A stretch of DNA of 64,000 bases from NCBI RefSeq assembly GCF_900120175.1, contig NZ_FQLF01000002.1:2170001-2234000 (forward strand). The letters are read 5' to 3'. Both the position numbers and the translations under genes were made by a program. The DNA comes from Oceanicoccus sp. KOV_DT_Chl (GTDB lineage Bacteria > Pseudomonadota > Gammaproteobacteria > Pseudomonadales > Dasaniaceae). Below, piece after piece: positions 38,757 to 49,300 of this stretch. The notes beneath the pieces were generated by a model. That model ran no database searches and had not been told where the DNA came from. It was given only the letters and a program-made list of their open reading frames with translations. The first letter of the stretch is position 1, and every line of letters starts with the position of its first letter.

Positions 38757-41405
38757 ATGTTTAAACGCTCCAACCTATCGTGGGGAATTAAGAGTGCATT
38801 GGCTGCTGCGGCAGTGACTGCAATGAATACACCTGCCTTTGCGCAGAATGATATTAATTTAGCTATAGAAGAAATTATTGTTACTGCCCGTAAAACGGAA
38901 GAGAACATGCAGACCATTCCTATGGCGATGGATGCGATCTCTACGACGACTATTCAGGAAAAGGGTGTAAGCAATATCGAAGATGTTGCCCAACTGTCAG
39001 CCAGCTTAGTGTTTGATACCGGCTTAATGCCTAATGATACCCGTCCGGTTATTCGCGGTGTGTCATCTACGCGCGGTCGCGCCAATGTGGCGACGCTGAT
39101 TGATGATGTCGATATTACCAGTGAAGCACTGACCACCGGTGGTGGCGGTATTACTGCCAACCTGCGGTTAATGGACCTAGAGCGTGTTGAAATTGTGAAA
39201 GGACCGCAGAGTGTCCTGTACGGCCGCAGCGCATTTACTGGTGCGGTAAATTATGTGACCAAAAAACCAGAAGAAGAATTTTCTGGTGTCGTCGATGTGA
39301 ATCTTGACGAACACGGTACTCAGGAAGCCAAGTTAAGTGTCACCGGCGCATTGACTGAGACTATTTCGGCGCGTGCTACGGTTTCTTCATGGGAAACCGA
39401 TGGCTGGTATGAAAACCCAAACACCGGTGGTGATTTGGGTGATGGCGATAGCACCGGTATTAGCTTGTCTGTGCAGTGGGCGCCTACCGATGAGTTCACC
39501 GCATTGGTATCAGGTACATACAGTGATGAGCATTACGGGTTGCGGCCCATAGTGAATTTACCAGCTATTGATATAACCCAGTCAGGGATGTTTGGTACCG
39601 GTGTGGTTAATCCCGGCAATGAGTCGCTACCCGTATTGACGGGTAATGCTACTGCTGATGCCGGCATCGCTGCGTACTGTGCTTCCGATTTTGCCGCTTC
39701 TGCACCTTATGCTCATTTGTTCGATCCATCAGGTAACACGCCCGCATGTATTCCTCAGGCAGTAGGGAAAGTGGATGCCAGCGAGAGTCAGTTGGATTTG
39801 AGTCCAGATACTCGCACCGGTAAAGATTTCAAAGGAACGGATGTTGAATCCACACGTTTGGCGTTAGATTTACGTTGGGAATTTGAAGATTATGAATTTC
39901 GTTCTATTACTGGCTATACCGAAAACACGAGCAAAACTGAAAATGATTTTGATCAAAATAACTATGATCAAACCGACTGGTTTGGCCAGGGCGCTTTTGG
40001 ATTTTCGGCCATGGGTAATATCGAGCATGACGTCGAGCAAATCAGTCAGGAATTTCGTTTCTTGGGTACTGCGGGAGATTTCGATTATTTCTTAAGTGCT
40101 CTTTACTGGGACGAAAAAATGAAAACCGATGAGGGCAGTAAGTTTTGGGCGAGACAGGGCTCGGTAGTAGATCCTTCGCAAGACTTTTTCGTACGCGGCC
40201 CTGACTTTACTATCGATACCATCAACTTGGATCGTGAAACTGAACACAAATCGATTGCCGGGTCTTTGACTTACAACCTGGAAGATTGGAGCTTCACTGT
40301 TGAAGGGCGCTACTTGGAAGAAGATATTGACTACAAGGGCAATAACTATGATCTAGGTGCTTATACATCAACGGGTGGAGAGGCTTGTGGCTTTGGTTTA
40401 TTTGCACCATCACCCACGGACTTTGCAGTAGTGGGTGGATTATTTGATACCGTGTTCGGCTTCCCAACTAACCCCGATGCGACTTTGGAAAATGGTTGCG
40501 GCACTTCAGAAAATTCGGTGAGTGCCAACGAATTTGTGCCACGTGCCTCTGTGAATTATCAAATCAATCGGGATGCGATGGTTTACCTGACTTATGCCGA
40601 AGGCTTTAAACCAGGTGGTGTCGTGACGACTGATGCAAATGGTGAAGTGTCTCAAGGTGAATTTAAACCAGAATCGGTTGAGTCTTTAGAGCTGGGTTTC
40701 AAAACCGCTTGGATGGCCAATAGCTTGACCTTTAATGGCGCTATTTTTAATTACGATTACACCGATCAGCAAGTCAGTATCACTTCGCAAGAACCTGGTG
40801 AGCCGGCGCAATCGCAAGTTGTTAATGCTGGTGAAAGCACCATCTTCGGTTATGAATTTGATCTGGCTTGGCAGGCTACTGAAGCGTTGTCGATGAGCAT
40901 GGGCTATGTATACGCTGACTCTGAGTATGACAACTACAACCTTACTGAAATCGCTGCATCAGGCGGCTTGGCGGGTACTGCGGTGCTGTCTGATGCCAAC
41001 CTGGCTTTAGCGGGTAACTCGGAAGGTGATTTCTCAGGTAAGCAGATGGCGCTGTCTGCCAAACATGCGGCAACAGTCGTTATTCGTTATGAGCAGCCAG
41101 TATTGGACAATCTTTGGGCCATCGCAGAAGTGAACGGTTCTTATCAGTCCAAGCGTTTTGTGGATGACGGTAACAACGCTTACCTGCCCTCCCATCAGTT
41201 ATGGAATGTTCAGCTAGGTGTCAATGGAGATAACTGGAAAGCAATACTGTATGTCGATAACGTATTAGATGATGACACTATTCGCAGTGGTTTAAATAAT
41301 ACTGATTACGGTAATTTTGTTGGCTTCCAGGAATTACCAAAAGCGTTGAGCTTGGTGTTACCACAGCCAAGAACTACTGGAGTTAGATTCTCCTATCTGT
41401 TCTAA
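38757..41405 (+). CDS. TonB-dependent receptor A
   Basis: Outer-membrane receptor of 882 residues. The ATG at 38757 has an AAGGGGA site. The signal peptide ends A-F-A, followed by a TonB box-like IEEIIVTARKTEENMQTIPM. The plug has DTRPVIRGVSSTRGRANVAT and RVEIVKGPQSVLYGRSAFTG. The barrel ends in LPQPRTTGVRFSYLF with a terminal Phe. It is strongly similar to receptor B at 46.3 kb through the plug (shared RGRANVATLID) and the C-terminus. The TetR gene is divergent and a multi-spanning membrane protein follows. The substrate is unknown. Confidence 0.93.
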   Translation: MFKRSNLSWGIKSALAAAAVTAMNTPAFAQNDINLAIEEIIVTARKTEENMQTIPMAMDAISTTTIQEKGVSNIEDVAQLSASLVFDTGLMPNDTRPVIRGVSSTRGRANVATLIDDVDITSEALTTGGGGITANLRLMDLERVEIVKGPQSVLYGRSAFTGAVNYVTKKPEEEFSGVVDVNLDEHGTQEAKLSVTGALTETISARATVSSWETDGWYENPNTGGDLGDGDSTGISLSVQWAPTDEFTALVSGTYSDEHYGLRPIVNLPAIDITQSGMFGTGVVNPGNESLPVLTGNATADAGIAAYCASDFAASAPYAHLFDPSGNTPACIPQAVGKVDASESQLDLSPDTRTGKDFKGTDVESTRLALDLRWEFEDYEFRSITGYTENTSKTENDFDQNNYDQTDWFGQGAFGFSAMGNIEHDVEQISQEFRFLGTAGDFDYFLSALYWDEKMKTDEGSKFWARQGSVVDPSQDFFVRGPDFTIDTINLDRETEHKSIAGSLTYNLEDWSFTVEGRYLEEDIDYKGNNYDLGAYTSTGGEACGFGLFAPSPTDFAVVGGLFDTVFGFPTNPDATLENGCGTSENSVSANEFVPRASVNYQINRDAMVYLTYAEGFKPGGVVTTDANGEVSQGEFKPESVESLELGFKTAWMANSLTFNGAIFNYDYTDQQVSITSQEPGEPAQSQVVNAGESTIFGYEFDLAWQATEALSMSMGYVYADSEYDNYNLTEIAASGGLAGTAVLSDANLALAGNSEGDFSGKQMALSAKHAATVVIRYEQPVLDNLWAIAEVNGSYQSKRFVDDGNNAYLPSHQLWNVQLGVNGDNWKAILYVDNVLDDDTIRSGLNNTDYGNFVGFQELPKALSLVLPQPRTTGVRFSYLF

Positions 41406-41452
41406 ACCAGTCCCACGCCATGTGATGTCAACTATCCTCACATGGATCTTTA

Positions 41453-41488
41453 CCCCACCGCTATTTAACGATAGTGGTGGGGGTTTTT
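41453..41488 (+). terminator. Strong terminator after receptor A
   Basis: CCCCACCGCTAT pairs with ATAGTGGTGGGG (one G-T pair) around a TTAACG loop, followed by a T-run. Confidence 0.9.
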
Positions 41489-41574
41489 AACTCATTTCAT
41501 CTAATCAAAAAATATTCTTAGGTAGTGTTTTTCGATTAGCTGTAAATAAAAAATTAAGTGTGTTTGAGGTTTTT

Positions 41575-42516
41575 ATGTCGTCTGAAGTGAATCCATCGTT
41601 GAGTATTATCAATAATTCAAGCAATAATCTAATCAGTATCTTTCGCAAGCCCCCCGTGTTGGGTTTATTAATTATTGTGCTGATGTTTTGCGAAAAAATG
41701 TTGATGCATAGTTTTACAGTAATCACTTTATATGTTTTGCCGGAACCCTGGAAGTGGATTATCCCTGCTATTACCGGAGCGATAGGTATGTGGTTGGTGG
41801 TTCGTGGCATGGGCCGTGATGAGGTAAAAGGCTCGCTTTTAGGCTATACCGGTGGTTTTTTGATTTGGGTGTCCTGGATGGAATCCGCCATGCCGATTAT
41901 TGGTCATGGTGCGAATATTCCGATGGTGCCGGCTGCTGATGGTGGTACACAAGGCGGCTTTCTTGGCGAGCATGTGTTTATGCAAGCATCGGGTGTGTTT
42001 TGTATCATGACATTGATATTCATAATGTTTAACAAAGATGTGCGCTGCCGGATGTTGTTATGGATTCGCCGCGCGTTGAGAATGGATGCCAGTGTATTAG
42101 GTAAGCCTACCCAAGGGTATCGTCCCAATGTGGCTCGCGTAGCGGCTTTTGAATATTTTTTCGTAACCTGGTTTATGTATGTATTAATGCTAGTCATCGT
42201 TGATCCCAGAACCTTTGGTTTGCATCATCCCGTGACCTACACCTTGTGTGCCTTGGTAGTGATTTGGGGTTTGTATTTAATGTATAAACAAACCCAACAG
42301 CGCGAAGTCGGCTTATCCATTCGTTATGGTATAGGCGCTACCGGGGTAGCCTGGTTTATACCCGAGTGCGCGCAATTCTATGGTGAGTTCTATGAGTTTT
42401 ACTTGTATGCCAATAAGCATCCGGTAGCTATGACTATAGTGTTATTCCTGTTTATAGCCATTTTAAGATTATTGTGGTTAACGCCAATCAATGAAAAGAC
42501 ACAGCGATCTTTATAA
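41575..42516 (+). CDS. Multi-spanning membrane protein A of a receptor-linked family
   Basis: A 313-residue inner-membrane protein with roughly seven to eight hydrophobic helices. I do not recognise a named family. It is clearly a paralogue of the protein at 51.6 kb: both have N-x-x-V-R-C-x-M-x-x-W-x-R-x-x-L-R-x-D in a cytoplasmic loop, a helix ending D-P-R-x-x-G-x-x-H-P, and E-x-Y-L-Y near the C-terminus. Each copy follows a TonB receptor of the same type. ATG 41575 follows GAGG. It may move the imported substrate across the inner membrane, or sense it. That is inference from context. Confidence 0.72.
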   Translation: MSSEVNPSLSIINNSSNNLISIFRKPPVLGLLIIVLMFCEKMLMHSFTVITLYVLPEPWKWIIPAITGAIGMWLVVRGMGRDEVKGSLLGYTGGFLIWVSWMESAMPIIGHGANIPMVPAADGGTQGGFLGEHVFMQASGVFCIMTLIFIMFNKDVRCRMLLWIRRALRMDASVLGKPTQGYRPNVARVAAFEYFFVTWFMYVLMLVIVDPRTFGLHHPVTYTLCALVVIWGLYLMYKQTQQREVGLSIRYGIGATGVAWFIPECAQFYGEFYEFYLYANKHPVAMTIVLFLFIAILRLLWLTPINEKTQRSL

Positions 42517-42578
42517 TCTAGTTTTGGTATAGGTTTTTATATGCGCTTAATGTTAGAAAGATAAAGGCTAACAGTAGT

Positions 42579-43715
42579 ATGCAACAATATGTTCCAGAGT
42601 TTATGGAGTTGATATATGACTCTGTGGCTGATCCGCGTGGTTGGGAGACATTCTCACGTCGAATGATGGATGTATTGGATGCTGATTTTTGCCATACTTT
42701 AATTACAGATTTTGAAGACCCGTCGCATAATTACGGGATTCATATTGTGCAAGAAACCGGAAGCGTAAAATCTTATCAGAAAACTATATTTGATGAAGGC
42801 TTGGTAGAAAAAATTCTACAAAACCAATCAGAGATTGAATGCTTTAAGGGTAATGATTTTTTATCTCAAGCGGAAAAGTATGGAGGCTTAGGCCGAGATG
42901 TATTTATCGATGGTAATAAAAACACCAATTTCATGGTTTCCTTTATCAGGACTCGGCAGGACCCAGCATATTCAGTAGTTAATGTTTATGGTCGACGTGA
43001 AGGTAAAGAAAGTTATTCTCGAGAAGAATATGAGTTCTTAGCCGGATTGCTACCCCATATCAGAAGAGCTTATAGGCTGTCGGTTGATGTCAGTTACACC
43101 GAAGAGTTAAATGGATTTGTAGTCCGTTCTTTAAATCATATAGCTGCAGCAGTTTTTATTATTTCCCACCGTGGTGGCGTGGTGGCGATGAATGACGTGG
43201 CCGGGCGCTATATTGCGAATGGAGAATTTTTTGTGCAGGGAAACAAATTACTTGTTAATGCTGATGGTATAACTGAAGTGCTTAATAGTGCTCTGAGATC
43301 AATGGTCGAAGCAGAATCGCCCGAAGGTGAATATATTAAGTATGTTAATAATAGCGGTAAAAAGTTTTTTATTTCCTGCTTGCCTCATATGAATAAAAGC
43401 GGCGATGTTTCCAGGGAATGGCGCCTGAGTGATGGCGCTCAAAACCTTGTTTTTATTACTGATGAATCTACATCTATAGATTTGCCTTGGGATAAGTTAA
43501 AGTCCCTGTATGGCTTAACAGAATCTGAAGCAAAAGTTGTGGGGATGTTGGTGAATGGTAGTTCTACTGAAGATATAGCAACTGCACTATCAATAAATTC
43601 AAATTCTGTTCGTTATCATTTAAAAAATTGTTTTTCAAAAACGTATGTTAATAATCAAGCCGAACTAGTTGGCTTGATCCTCCGTACTTTAGGCAATCTC
43701 CCTCGTATAAATTGA
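42579..43715 (+). CDS. LuxR family regulator with PAS-like N-terminus
   Basis: A 378-residue transcription factor. The C-terminal LuxR HTH is at residues about 315-370 (LYGLTESEAKVVGMLVNGSS, IATALSINSNSVRYHLKNCF). The N-terminal region has a helix-rich opening (FMELIYDSVADPRGWETFSR) and a PAS-like central part (NHIAAAVFIISHRGGVVAMN). This layout is common in helix-turn-helix regulators beside TonB receptors in marine gammaproteobacteria. It lies between the two receptor cassettes and could control the VPLPA-CTERM genes downstream. The ligand is unknown. Confidence 0.9.
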   Translation: MQQYVPEFMELIYDSVADPRGWETFSRRMMDVLDADFCHTLITDFEDPSHNYGIHIVQETGSVKSYQKTIFDEGLVEKILQNQSEIECFKGNDFLSQAEKYGGLGRDVFIDGNKNTNFMVSFIRTRQDPAYSVVNVYGRREGKESYSREEYEFLAGLLPHIRRAYRLSVDVSYTEELNGFVVRSLNHIAAAVFIISHRGGVVAMNDVAGRYIANGEFFVQGNKLLVNADGITEVLNSALRSMVEAESPEGEYIKYVNNSGKKFFISCLPHMNKSGDVSREWRLSDGAQNLVFITDESTSIDLPWDKLKSLYGLTESEAKVVGMLVNGSSTEDIATALSINSNSVRYHLKNCFSKTYVNNQAELVGLILRTLGNLPRIN

Positions 43716-43746
43716 TATCTTTTTGATATTATATCGCCCATAAAAA

Positions 43747-43765
43747 ACGCGCCCATAGGGCGCGT
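43747..43765 (-). terminator. Hairpin with the T-run on the minus strand
   Basis: ACGCGCCC and GGGCGCGT (8 bp) flank an ATA loop. The A-run lies before it, so it is a canonical terminator only for leftward transcription. No leftward gene is upstream of it, which is odd. It may simply be bidirectional. Confidence 0.6.
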
Positions 43766-44351
43766 AAAGCGTGGGATAGAATTATGAAAACAAAAATTAA
43801 CCGTTTTCAAATTCTGTTGCCTTTTAACTAAAAAGACAGCGTATATATAATCACAAAAATCCGAAATCAGTAATACCCATTTGGGTAGTGGTTATTAGTA
43901 ATATTTTTTTGTGTAAAGCTTTAAGAAAAGACGCAGAAAACTTGTCATCCTATGTGCTCTTCATTTAATCATATCTTTGCCGAAAAACTTTACACTCGCG
44001 ACGTTTGGGTCATTTTTTTATATATGACCATATGGTGAAAAAATAATTAACGCACTGCTCATATGGGTAGTAAATAAATAATTATTAATATTGAATGGGT
44101 AGTAATTTGATGGGTGTTTGTCATCGTGACAACAATAAATTGACGCAATAATCTTCGGCTTGGCCAATTCGACGGCAACTTTTACAGAGAAAATATTTTC
44201 GGTGTGCTCGTTAATGCTATAGAGCTATATCTTTTTCCTAGCTCTTTGTTACTAAAGGTTTTTTTTATTCTGGCACGTTGTTTGATATGTCCTTTTCACC
44301 GATGCATTTAGATTCATCGGAAATATTTCGTTTAACAATAATTTTAATCGA
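43766..44351. other. AT-rich non-coding region
   Basis: About 590 bases without a credible gene. It is very A+T rich, with scattered short stems. It presumably carries the promoter of the riboswitch-controlled VPLPA-CTERM transcript. Confidence 0.4.
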
Positions 44352-44481
44352 TACGGAAAAAGCCAAACCAGTTGTGAGGCTGGGACGGAAAGCCAACGGA
44401 TCTTCAAGCTAGTAGTTCTTTTCTAAAAAGAGCATCAAGGGAGCGATGTGATATTGGAAAGCGGAAAAGATGGCCGGGTCA
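44352..44481 (+). ncRNA. Cyclic-di-GMP-I (GEMM) riboswitch
   Basis: The 5' half has the GEMM core: AAAGCCAAACC, a stem CCAGTT/GGCTGG capped by the GNRA loop GTGA, then GGGACGGAAAGCC. The 3' half has ATGGCCGGGTCACC, matching the conserved GCCGGGT part. A second stem joins GGATCTTC (44398-44405) with GGAAAAGAT. The distance to the ATG is about 30 bases. GEMM-I RNAs bind cyclic-di-GMP and control surface, motility and matrix genes. The one base that differs from the commonest form (GGGACGG for GGGACGC) should be checked by covariance search. Confidence 0.8.
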
Positions 44482-44482
44482 C

Positions 44483-44505
44483 CCTTTGAGTTAATAACCT
44501 CGAGG
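44483..44505 (+). promoter_or_regulatory. Hairpin that may mask the ribosome site
   Basis: CCTTTGAG (44483-44490) can pair with CTCGAGG (44499-44505) with one bulged T. The 3' arm contains the GAGG ribosome site of the VPLPA-CTERM gene. This would fit translational control by the riboswitch. Confidence 0.5.
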
Positions 44506-44513
44506 ATATAACA

Positions 44514-45269
44514 ATGAAAAAACAATTACTTTCGGCGGCAATTATCGCCGTTGCAGCGTCTAGTGCAAACGCAACACTTTATTACGCACAGGTACAAAAT
44601 GTAGACATTTACAGCTCTGGCCAATTTGGTGTTGATACCATGTATGAATACAGCAAAATCGATGGTGATGGCGGCTTGGCAAGCAATCAGTTCGTGACTC
44701 CACCGCCGATTCCTGGTTTTTCAGCGTTTGCTCCAGGCAACATGGTATATGACAGTGATACAGGTGTTTTTGCCTGGACTGGCGACATCCACTTGGATGG
44801 CGGCGCAGCAGCTCATGAAGTGGTTTTGTCTGACGGTACTATCGATACTGCTAATATTCTAGGTCAGCCAAATGGTATCACTACCGGATCTGCTACATGT
44901 ATTGACCTATCAACTTACGGCGCATGTGGTCCCTATGGCTGGAACTCTGGTTCCTGGAACTGGGCTGACCTTACTGTGACTGGAGCGGGTGTTGGTTCTA
45001 TTTTTTCTCTTGGTGATAGCGCCGATTGGAATACGCTGGATGCAGACTTAGCTACTCGTGCAGCTGAGTTAGATGCATACGGTGTTGCGTTCAGCCCTGT
45101 TTCTGTATTGCAGGATTCAGGTTATCACTACCGCATGAATATTCAGCTTATGGCTATTGCTCCTCCTGAAGCGGCTATCTCTGCTGTGCCTGTACCTGCA
45201 GCAGCCTGGTTGTTTGGTTCAGCGCTATTAGGTCTTGCTGGTATTGGTCGTAAGCGTAAAGCTGCTTAA
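44514..45269 (+). CDS. VPLPA-CTERM surface protein 1 (riboswitch-controlled)
   Basis: A 251-residue secreted protein. The signal peptide (ending about residue 20, A-N-A) leads to TLYYAQVQNVDIYSSGQFGV. A conserved cysteine pair lies in CIDLSTYGACGPYGWNSGSW. The tail is VPVPAAAWLFGSALLGLAGI plus basic residues: the exosortase sorting signal. It is about half-identical to the next gene by eye, a tandem duplication. The GEMM riboswitch upstream suggests surface display under cyclic-di-GMP control. No exosortase is in the window. Function is unknown; a matrix or attachment role is plausible. Confidence 0.88.
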   Translation: MKKQLLSAAIIAVAASSANATLYYAQVQNVDIYSSGQFGVDTMYEYSKIDGDGGLASNQFVTPPPIPGFSAFAPGNMVYDSDTGVFAWTGDIHLDGGAAAHEVVLSDGTIDTANILGQPNGITTGSATCIDLSTYGACGPYGWNSGSWNWADLTVTGAGVGSIFSLGDSADWNTLDADLATRAAELDAYGVAFSPVSVLQDSGYHYRMNIQLMAIAPPEAAISAVPVPAAAWLFGSALLGLAGIGRKRKAA

Positions 45270-45314
45270 TTGATGGTGTTTTCAGTTAACACACTTTAGG
45301 TGTGGATCAAGGGA

Positions 45315-45345
45315 AGTGGTCACTGTTACTAGTGGCCACTTTTTA
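45315..45345 (+). terminator. Terminator between the two VPLPA-CTERM genes
   Basis: AGTGGTCA pairs with TGGCCACT (one G-T pair), followed by T residues. It may lower expression of the second gene relative to the first. Confidence 0.75.
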
Positions 45346-45363
45346 TATGTCTAGGGTTAAATC

Positions 45364-46140
45364 ATGAAAAATCAATTTCTTGTGGCAGTAATGTTGTTTG
45401 CTGTCGCGCCTGTGGTTAATGCCACGCTTTACTATGCCAAGATTATCAATGTAGATATTTATAGTGCAGGTAATTTTGGTATGGATGCCGTCTACGAATA
45501 TTCTACTGCGCCTGGCGGCGGCGGTGATCCTGATGGCGGTTTAGCGGGTGCACAATTTAAAACTCCTCTTCCTCCGATTCCCGGTGTTACCGCGTATGCC
45601 CCAGGCAATCTATTTTACAACGATGTGACAGGGGTTTTTACCTGGTCTAACGATCTTATTATGTTGGGTGGGGCCGCTGAGCATGATGTGGTGTTGTCTG
45701 ATGGCACCATTGATACCAATACTATAGTTGGCCAGGACAATAGTGGTGATAGCTCAATTGGTACTAATAGCATTACTTCAGGTAGTGCAGTCTGTATTGA
45801 TAATTCCAGCTATGGTGCATGTGGGCCAAGCGGTTGGAGTGCGTCTTCCTGGAGTTGGAATGACCTGACCGTCGTCGGCTCAGGAGTTGGTGCAATTTAT
45901 AAATTTTCTGACACATCGGATTGGAATGATCTTGATGATCAGTTAGCGGTCCGTGCGCAGGAGCTTGCTGATTTTGGCGTTGCTTTTACTAATGCAACTG
46001 CTATGCAGGACTCAACTTACCATTATCGTATGAATATTGAAATAGTGGCAGTAGCAGTGCCGATTCCAGCAGCCGCGTGGTTGTTTGCTTCTGCTTTATT
46101 GGGTCTGGTTGGTATGGGGCGTCGCAGGGCAGCGAAATAA
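45364..46140 (+). CDS. VPLPA-CTERM surface protein 2
   Basis: A 258-residue paralogue of the preceding gene. It has a signal peptide (ending V-N-A), TLYYAKIINVDIYSAGNFGM, the CIDNSSYGACGPSGWSASSW cysteine pair and a VPIPAAAWLFASALLGLVGM tail with basic residues. It carries a small glycine-rich insertion (APGGGGDPDGG) and an extra IVGQDNSGDSSIGTNS loop relative to copy 1. A terminator-like hairpin separates the two, so copy 2 may be read through weakly. It lacks its own obvious riboswitch. Confidence 0.87.
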   Translation: MKNQFLVAVMLFAVAPVVNATLYYAKIINVDIYSAGNFGMDAVYEYSTAPGGGGDPDGGLAGAQFKTPLPPIPGVTAYAPGNLFYNDVTGVFTWSNDLIMLGGAAEHDVVLSDGTIDTNTIVGQDNSGDSSIGTNSITSGSAVCIDNSSYGACGPSGWSASSWSWNDLTVVGSGVGAIYKFSDTSDWNDLDDQLAVRAQELADFGVAFTNATAMQDSTYHYRMNIEIVAVAVPIPAAAWLFASALLGLVGMGRRRAAK

Positions 46141-46321
46141 AAAATATCGCCAGCAAGTTAGCATTAAGAGGCTCATCCTTGATGCGCTATAAAAGAAATT
46201 TAAGCGGTACAGCTCCTGCGTAATTTTTTCCTCGTGGTGGTTATTACATACCGTTGTTCTCAATTAAATACGCTGTCAGTGTAATTTATTTGTTTTGTCA
46301 TTTTGTCTTCAGGTGTAAAGA

Positions 46322-49300
46322 ATGAAAGATGTTTATCAAAAGAATTTAATGGGTGGATTATTAACCCTGAGTTCTGTGTTAGTTGCCAGTGGGGTTTGCG
46401 CCCAATCAAATTATGCAATTGAAGAGGTTGTGGTAACCGCGCGCAAGGGCGCTGCTGAAGATATGCAGTCAGTGCCTTTAGCCATTAATGCGCTGTCCGC
46501 GCAGATGATTCAGGAGAAAGGCATTTCCGGGGTTGAGGATATCAGCCAAATGGTCTCAGGTTTAGTATTTGATTCCGGTTTATTACCTAATGATACCCGT
46601 CCTACTATTCGTGGCTTATCGACAACCCGCGGTCGAGCCAATGTGGCTACACTAATAGATTTTGTAGATGTTTCTAGCGAGGCGTTATCAACGGCTGGTG
46701 GTGGCATGACCGGAAATATGCGGCTCACTGATCTTGAGCGCGTAGAGGTGGTAAAAGGTCCTCAGTCCGTTCTTTATGGCCGTTCGGCATTTAGTGGCGC
46801 AATCAATTATATTACCAAACGACCATCGCTAGAATTTGAAGGCGCAGTAGATTTTGATGTCAGCAGTGTTGAAGATGATTTAAGTGAATGGAACGCGAAT
46901 GAATTAAAATTGAGTTTAAGTGGCCCCATTAATGATGAGCTGGGCTATCGTATTAATCTGGCACGCTCTGAAGGAAACGGCGCTTACGACAACCCTAATA
47001 CGGGTGGCGATCTGGGTACTGAAGATACTCTGGGTGCAGCTTTTGCATTATTGTTTGAGCCTAACGATATACTTTCTTCCTATACGCGCGTTGAATACAG
47101 TGATGAAGAATATGGCCCTAGGGCACAGGTTTTACGGAGAACTGTAGATCATACTCCCGCTCTGGGTGACTATTTTAATGACGGCACTGTTGCCGGAAGT
47201 GGCTTGGATACGGGTAGATCATCAAACCCGAATTTGACGGTTTATGATGGTCGTGCCGTTACCTACAATCAGGGGCAATTTTTTCAGCAGGGCGTAGAAA
47301 ATAGAGCTAGCGCCTATTATGCGAATGATTTACCGCAGTCAGTTCAGGATGCTCTGGGGGTAGCCCCGGGCGATCCAATAGTTGATTGTAGCTTGTCGCA
47401 GGTTCCCTACCGTAATAGAAATGCAGCTGGTTTATTCCCCGGGTCTGCTGAAAAGCCAGGTGCCAATCAACTTTGTCGTCCGATGCTGGTGGGTGCACAG
47501 CACGCCGATGCGTCTGAGATAGATTTTTCTGCTGATCCACGTACGGGTCGTGATTTCCGTGGCACTGAATTAGAAAACCTTCGCTTGCATCAACAGTTTG
47601 ATTTTAACTGGGATACTTTTCAATTCAGTTACATCGGTGCTTATACCCGCAATAAATCCAATATCCAGGAAGACTTTGATTTAACCGACTACTCACTTTA
47701 CAGCGGCACGCTGATTGATGACGACGGCACTGCGCCAACCGGTATCAATTGTAATGGCGATGATCGAGCCGTAGCGGGTGACTGTATAGCGCAATACGGG
47801 TTTCAGACAGCTATGGATATGACCTATGACCTGGAGCAGGTTAATCATGAATTTCGATTTTCCGGACAGCAGCAATCATTTCAATGGACGGTTTCTGTAC
47901 TTTATTGGGAAGAAGAATTAAATACAGAAATGGAGGATCGCTGGTGGTTGCGTGAGGGTGGTACGGACCTGGTGAATAGCGCCTTTGTAAACCCCGGCTT
48001 ATTTCTTGGTGGTTTGCCTTATCTTGATGAAGATGCTGATCTGGTTAATGACAGTCGCGACTGTATGGGCGCTGATAGAGGTGACATTACCAAAGGTTGT
48101 TACGTCACAGCCGCCGATTACTTTAGTACTAGCCCGGTTACAGACTGGTTATCTCGCGAGACAGAACATATGTCGTTGGCGGCAATGTTTACCTATGACG
48201 TATCAGAAACATTAAGTGTCACTGTTGAAGGGCGTTATCTGCAAGAAGATATTATTTATGCAGGTAGTGGCTCTGAGTTACATGGTTTGTCTTCTGCGTT
48301 TGGCAACTGTGGTGGATTTATGTCTACTGCTATGGGTGCTTATGAAATAGATCCAAACGATGTTTATCCCTTTAATGGCAGTGGCAATGGGAGTACGGCT
48401 GAAGCATTACCCGATACGCAGCTTGCAGGAGCATTAAAACCGGATATTCATGGTGAGTGTGAGGCTCAGCGTAATGAATTGCCGACAGTGGAAGAGTTTG
48501 TGCCGCGTTTCAATATTACCTGGTACCCAAACGAAGATGTGATGATGTACTTCACTTATGCGGAAGGCTTTAAGCCTGGTGGAGTAGATACAACGAATGC
48601 ATCCAGTTTGGTTCGCGATACGGATTTGGACAAGGATACTGAGTGGGCCGGCTACGACGTTGATGGTGATGGCATTATCGGTTCTGATTCAAATGTGGAT
48701 TTTGATGATCGAATTGCCACCGGTTATGCTGAGTTTCAGCCTGAGTACGATCCGGAAAAGCTGAAAACTTATGAGGTGGGCGCTAAAACGACTTGGCTAG
48801 AGGGTCGGGTCGTTTTAAATCTGGCTGCTTTTTATTATGAATATACCGATCAGCAAACGTCTATTTTAGTTGAAAACGGTGCTGGTTTTCCTGCTCCTAA
48901 AATTGTCAATGCCGGTGAAACGATTGTTGAAGGCGCTGAATTTGATATTACGGCTCGTTTAACCGAGCGTCTGACCGCAACATTGGGCTACACCTATTCT
49001 GATGCCTACTACGAAGATTTCAACACCGCCAAAATAGCCGGCGGTCCTGCTTCCAGAAGCTCTATGGCGGATGCCGGCAATGTTGATGGAGATTACACCG
49101 GTAACAGAATGCCTTATTCCGCGCGTGATGCCATTACCTGGAGCTTGCGTTATGACACTGATTTTGAATCCGGGATGAGTAGCTTTGCCGAGTTGAATGG
49201 CAATTATCAATCGAAGCGATTTATGACGCCGGGTAATATTTCCTGGTTGCCACAATATCGGTTGGTTAATTTTATTTCGGGTATCGAAAGTGATACGTGG

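Noticed and set aside
43785-43832. Tiny frame of 15 residues after the LuxR gene
   Set aside because: Too short, and with no supporting context beyond an ATG.
47307-47540. Reverse-strand frames within TonB receptor B
   Set aside because: They are antisense to conserved barrel sequence and have no family resemblance.
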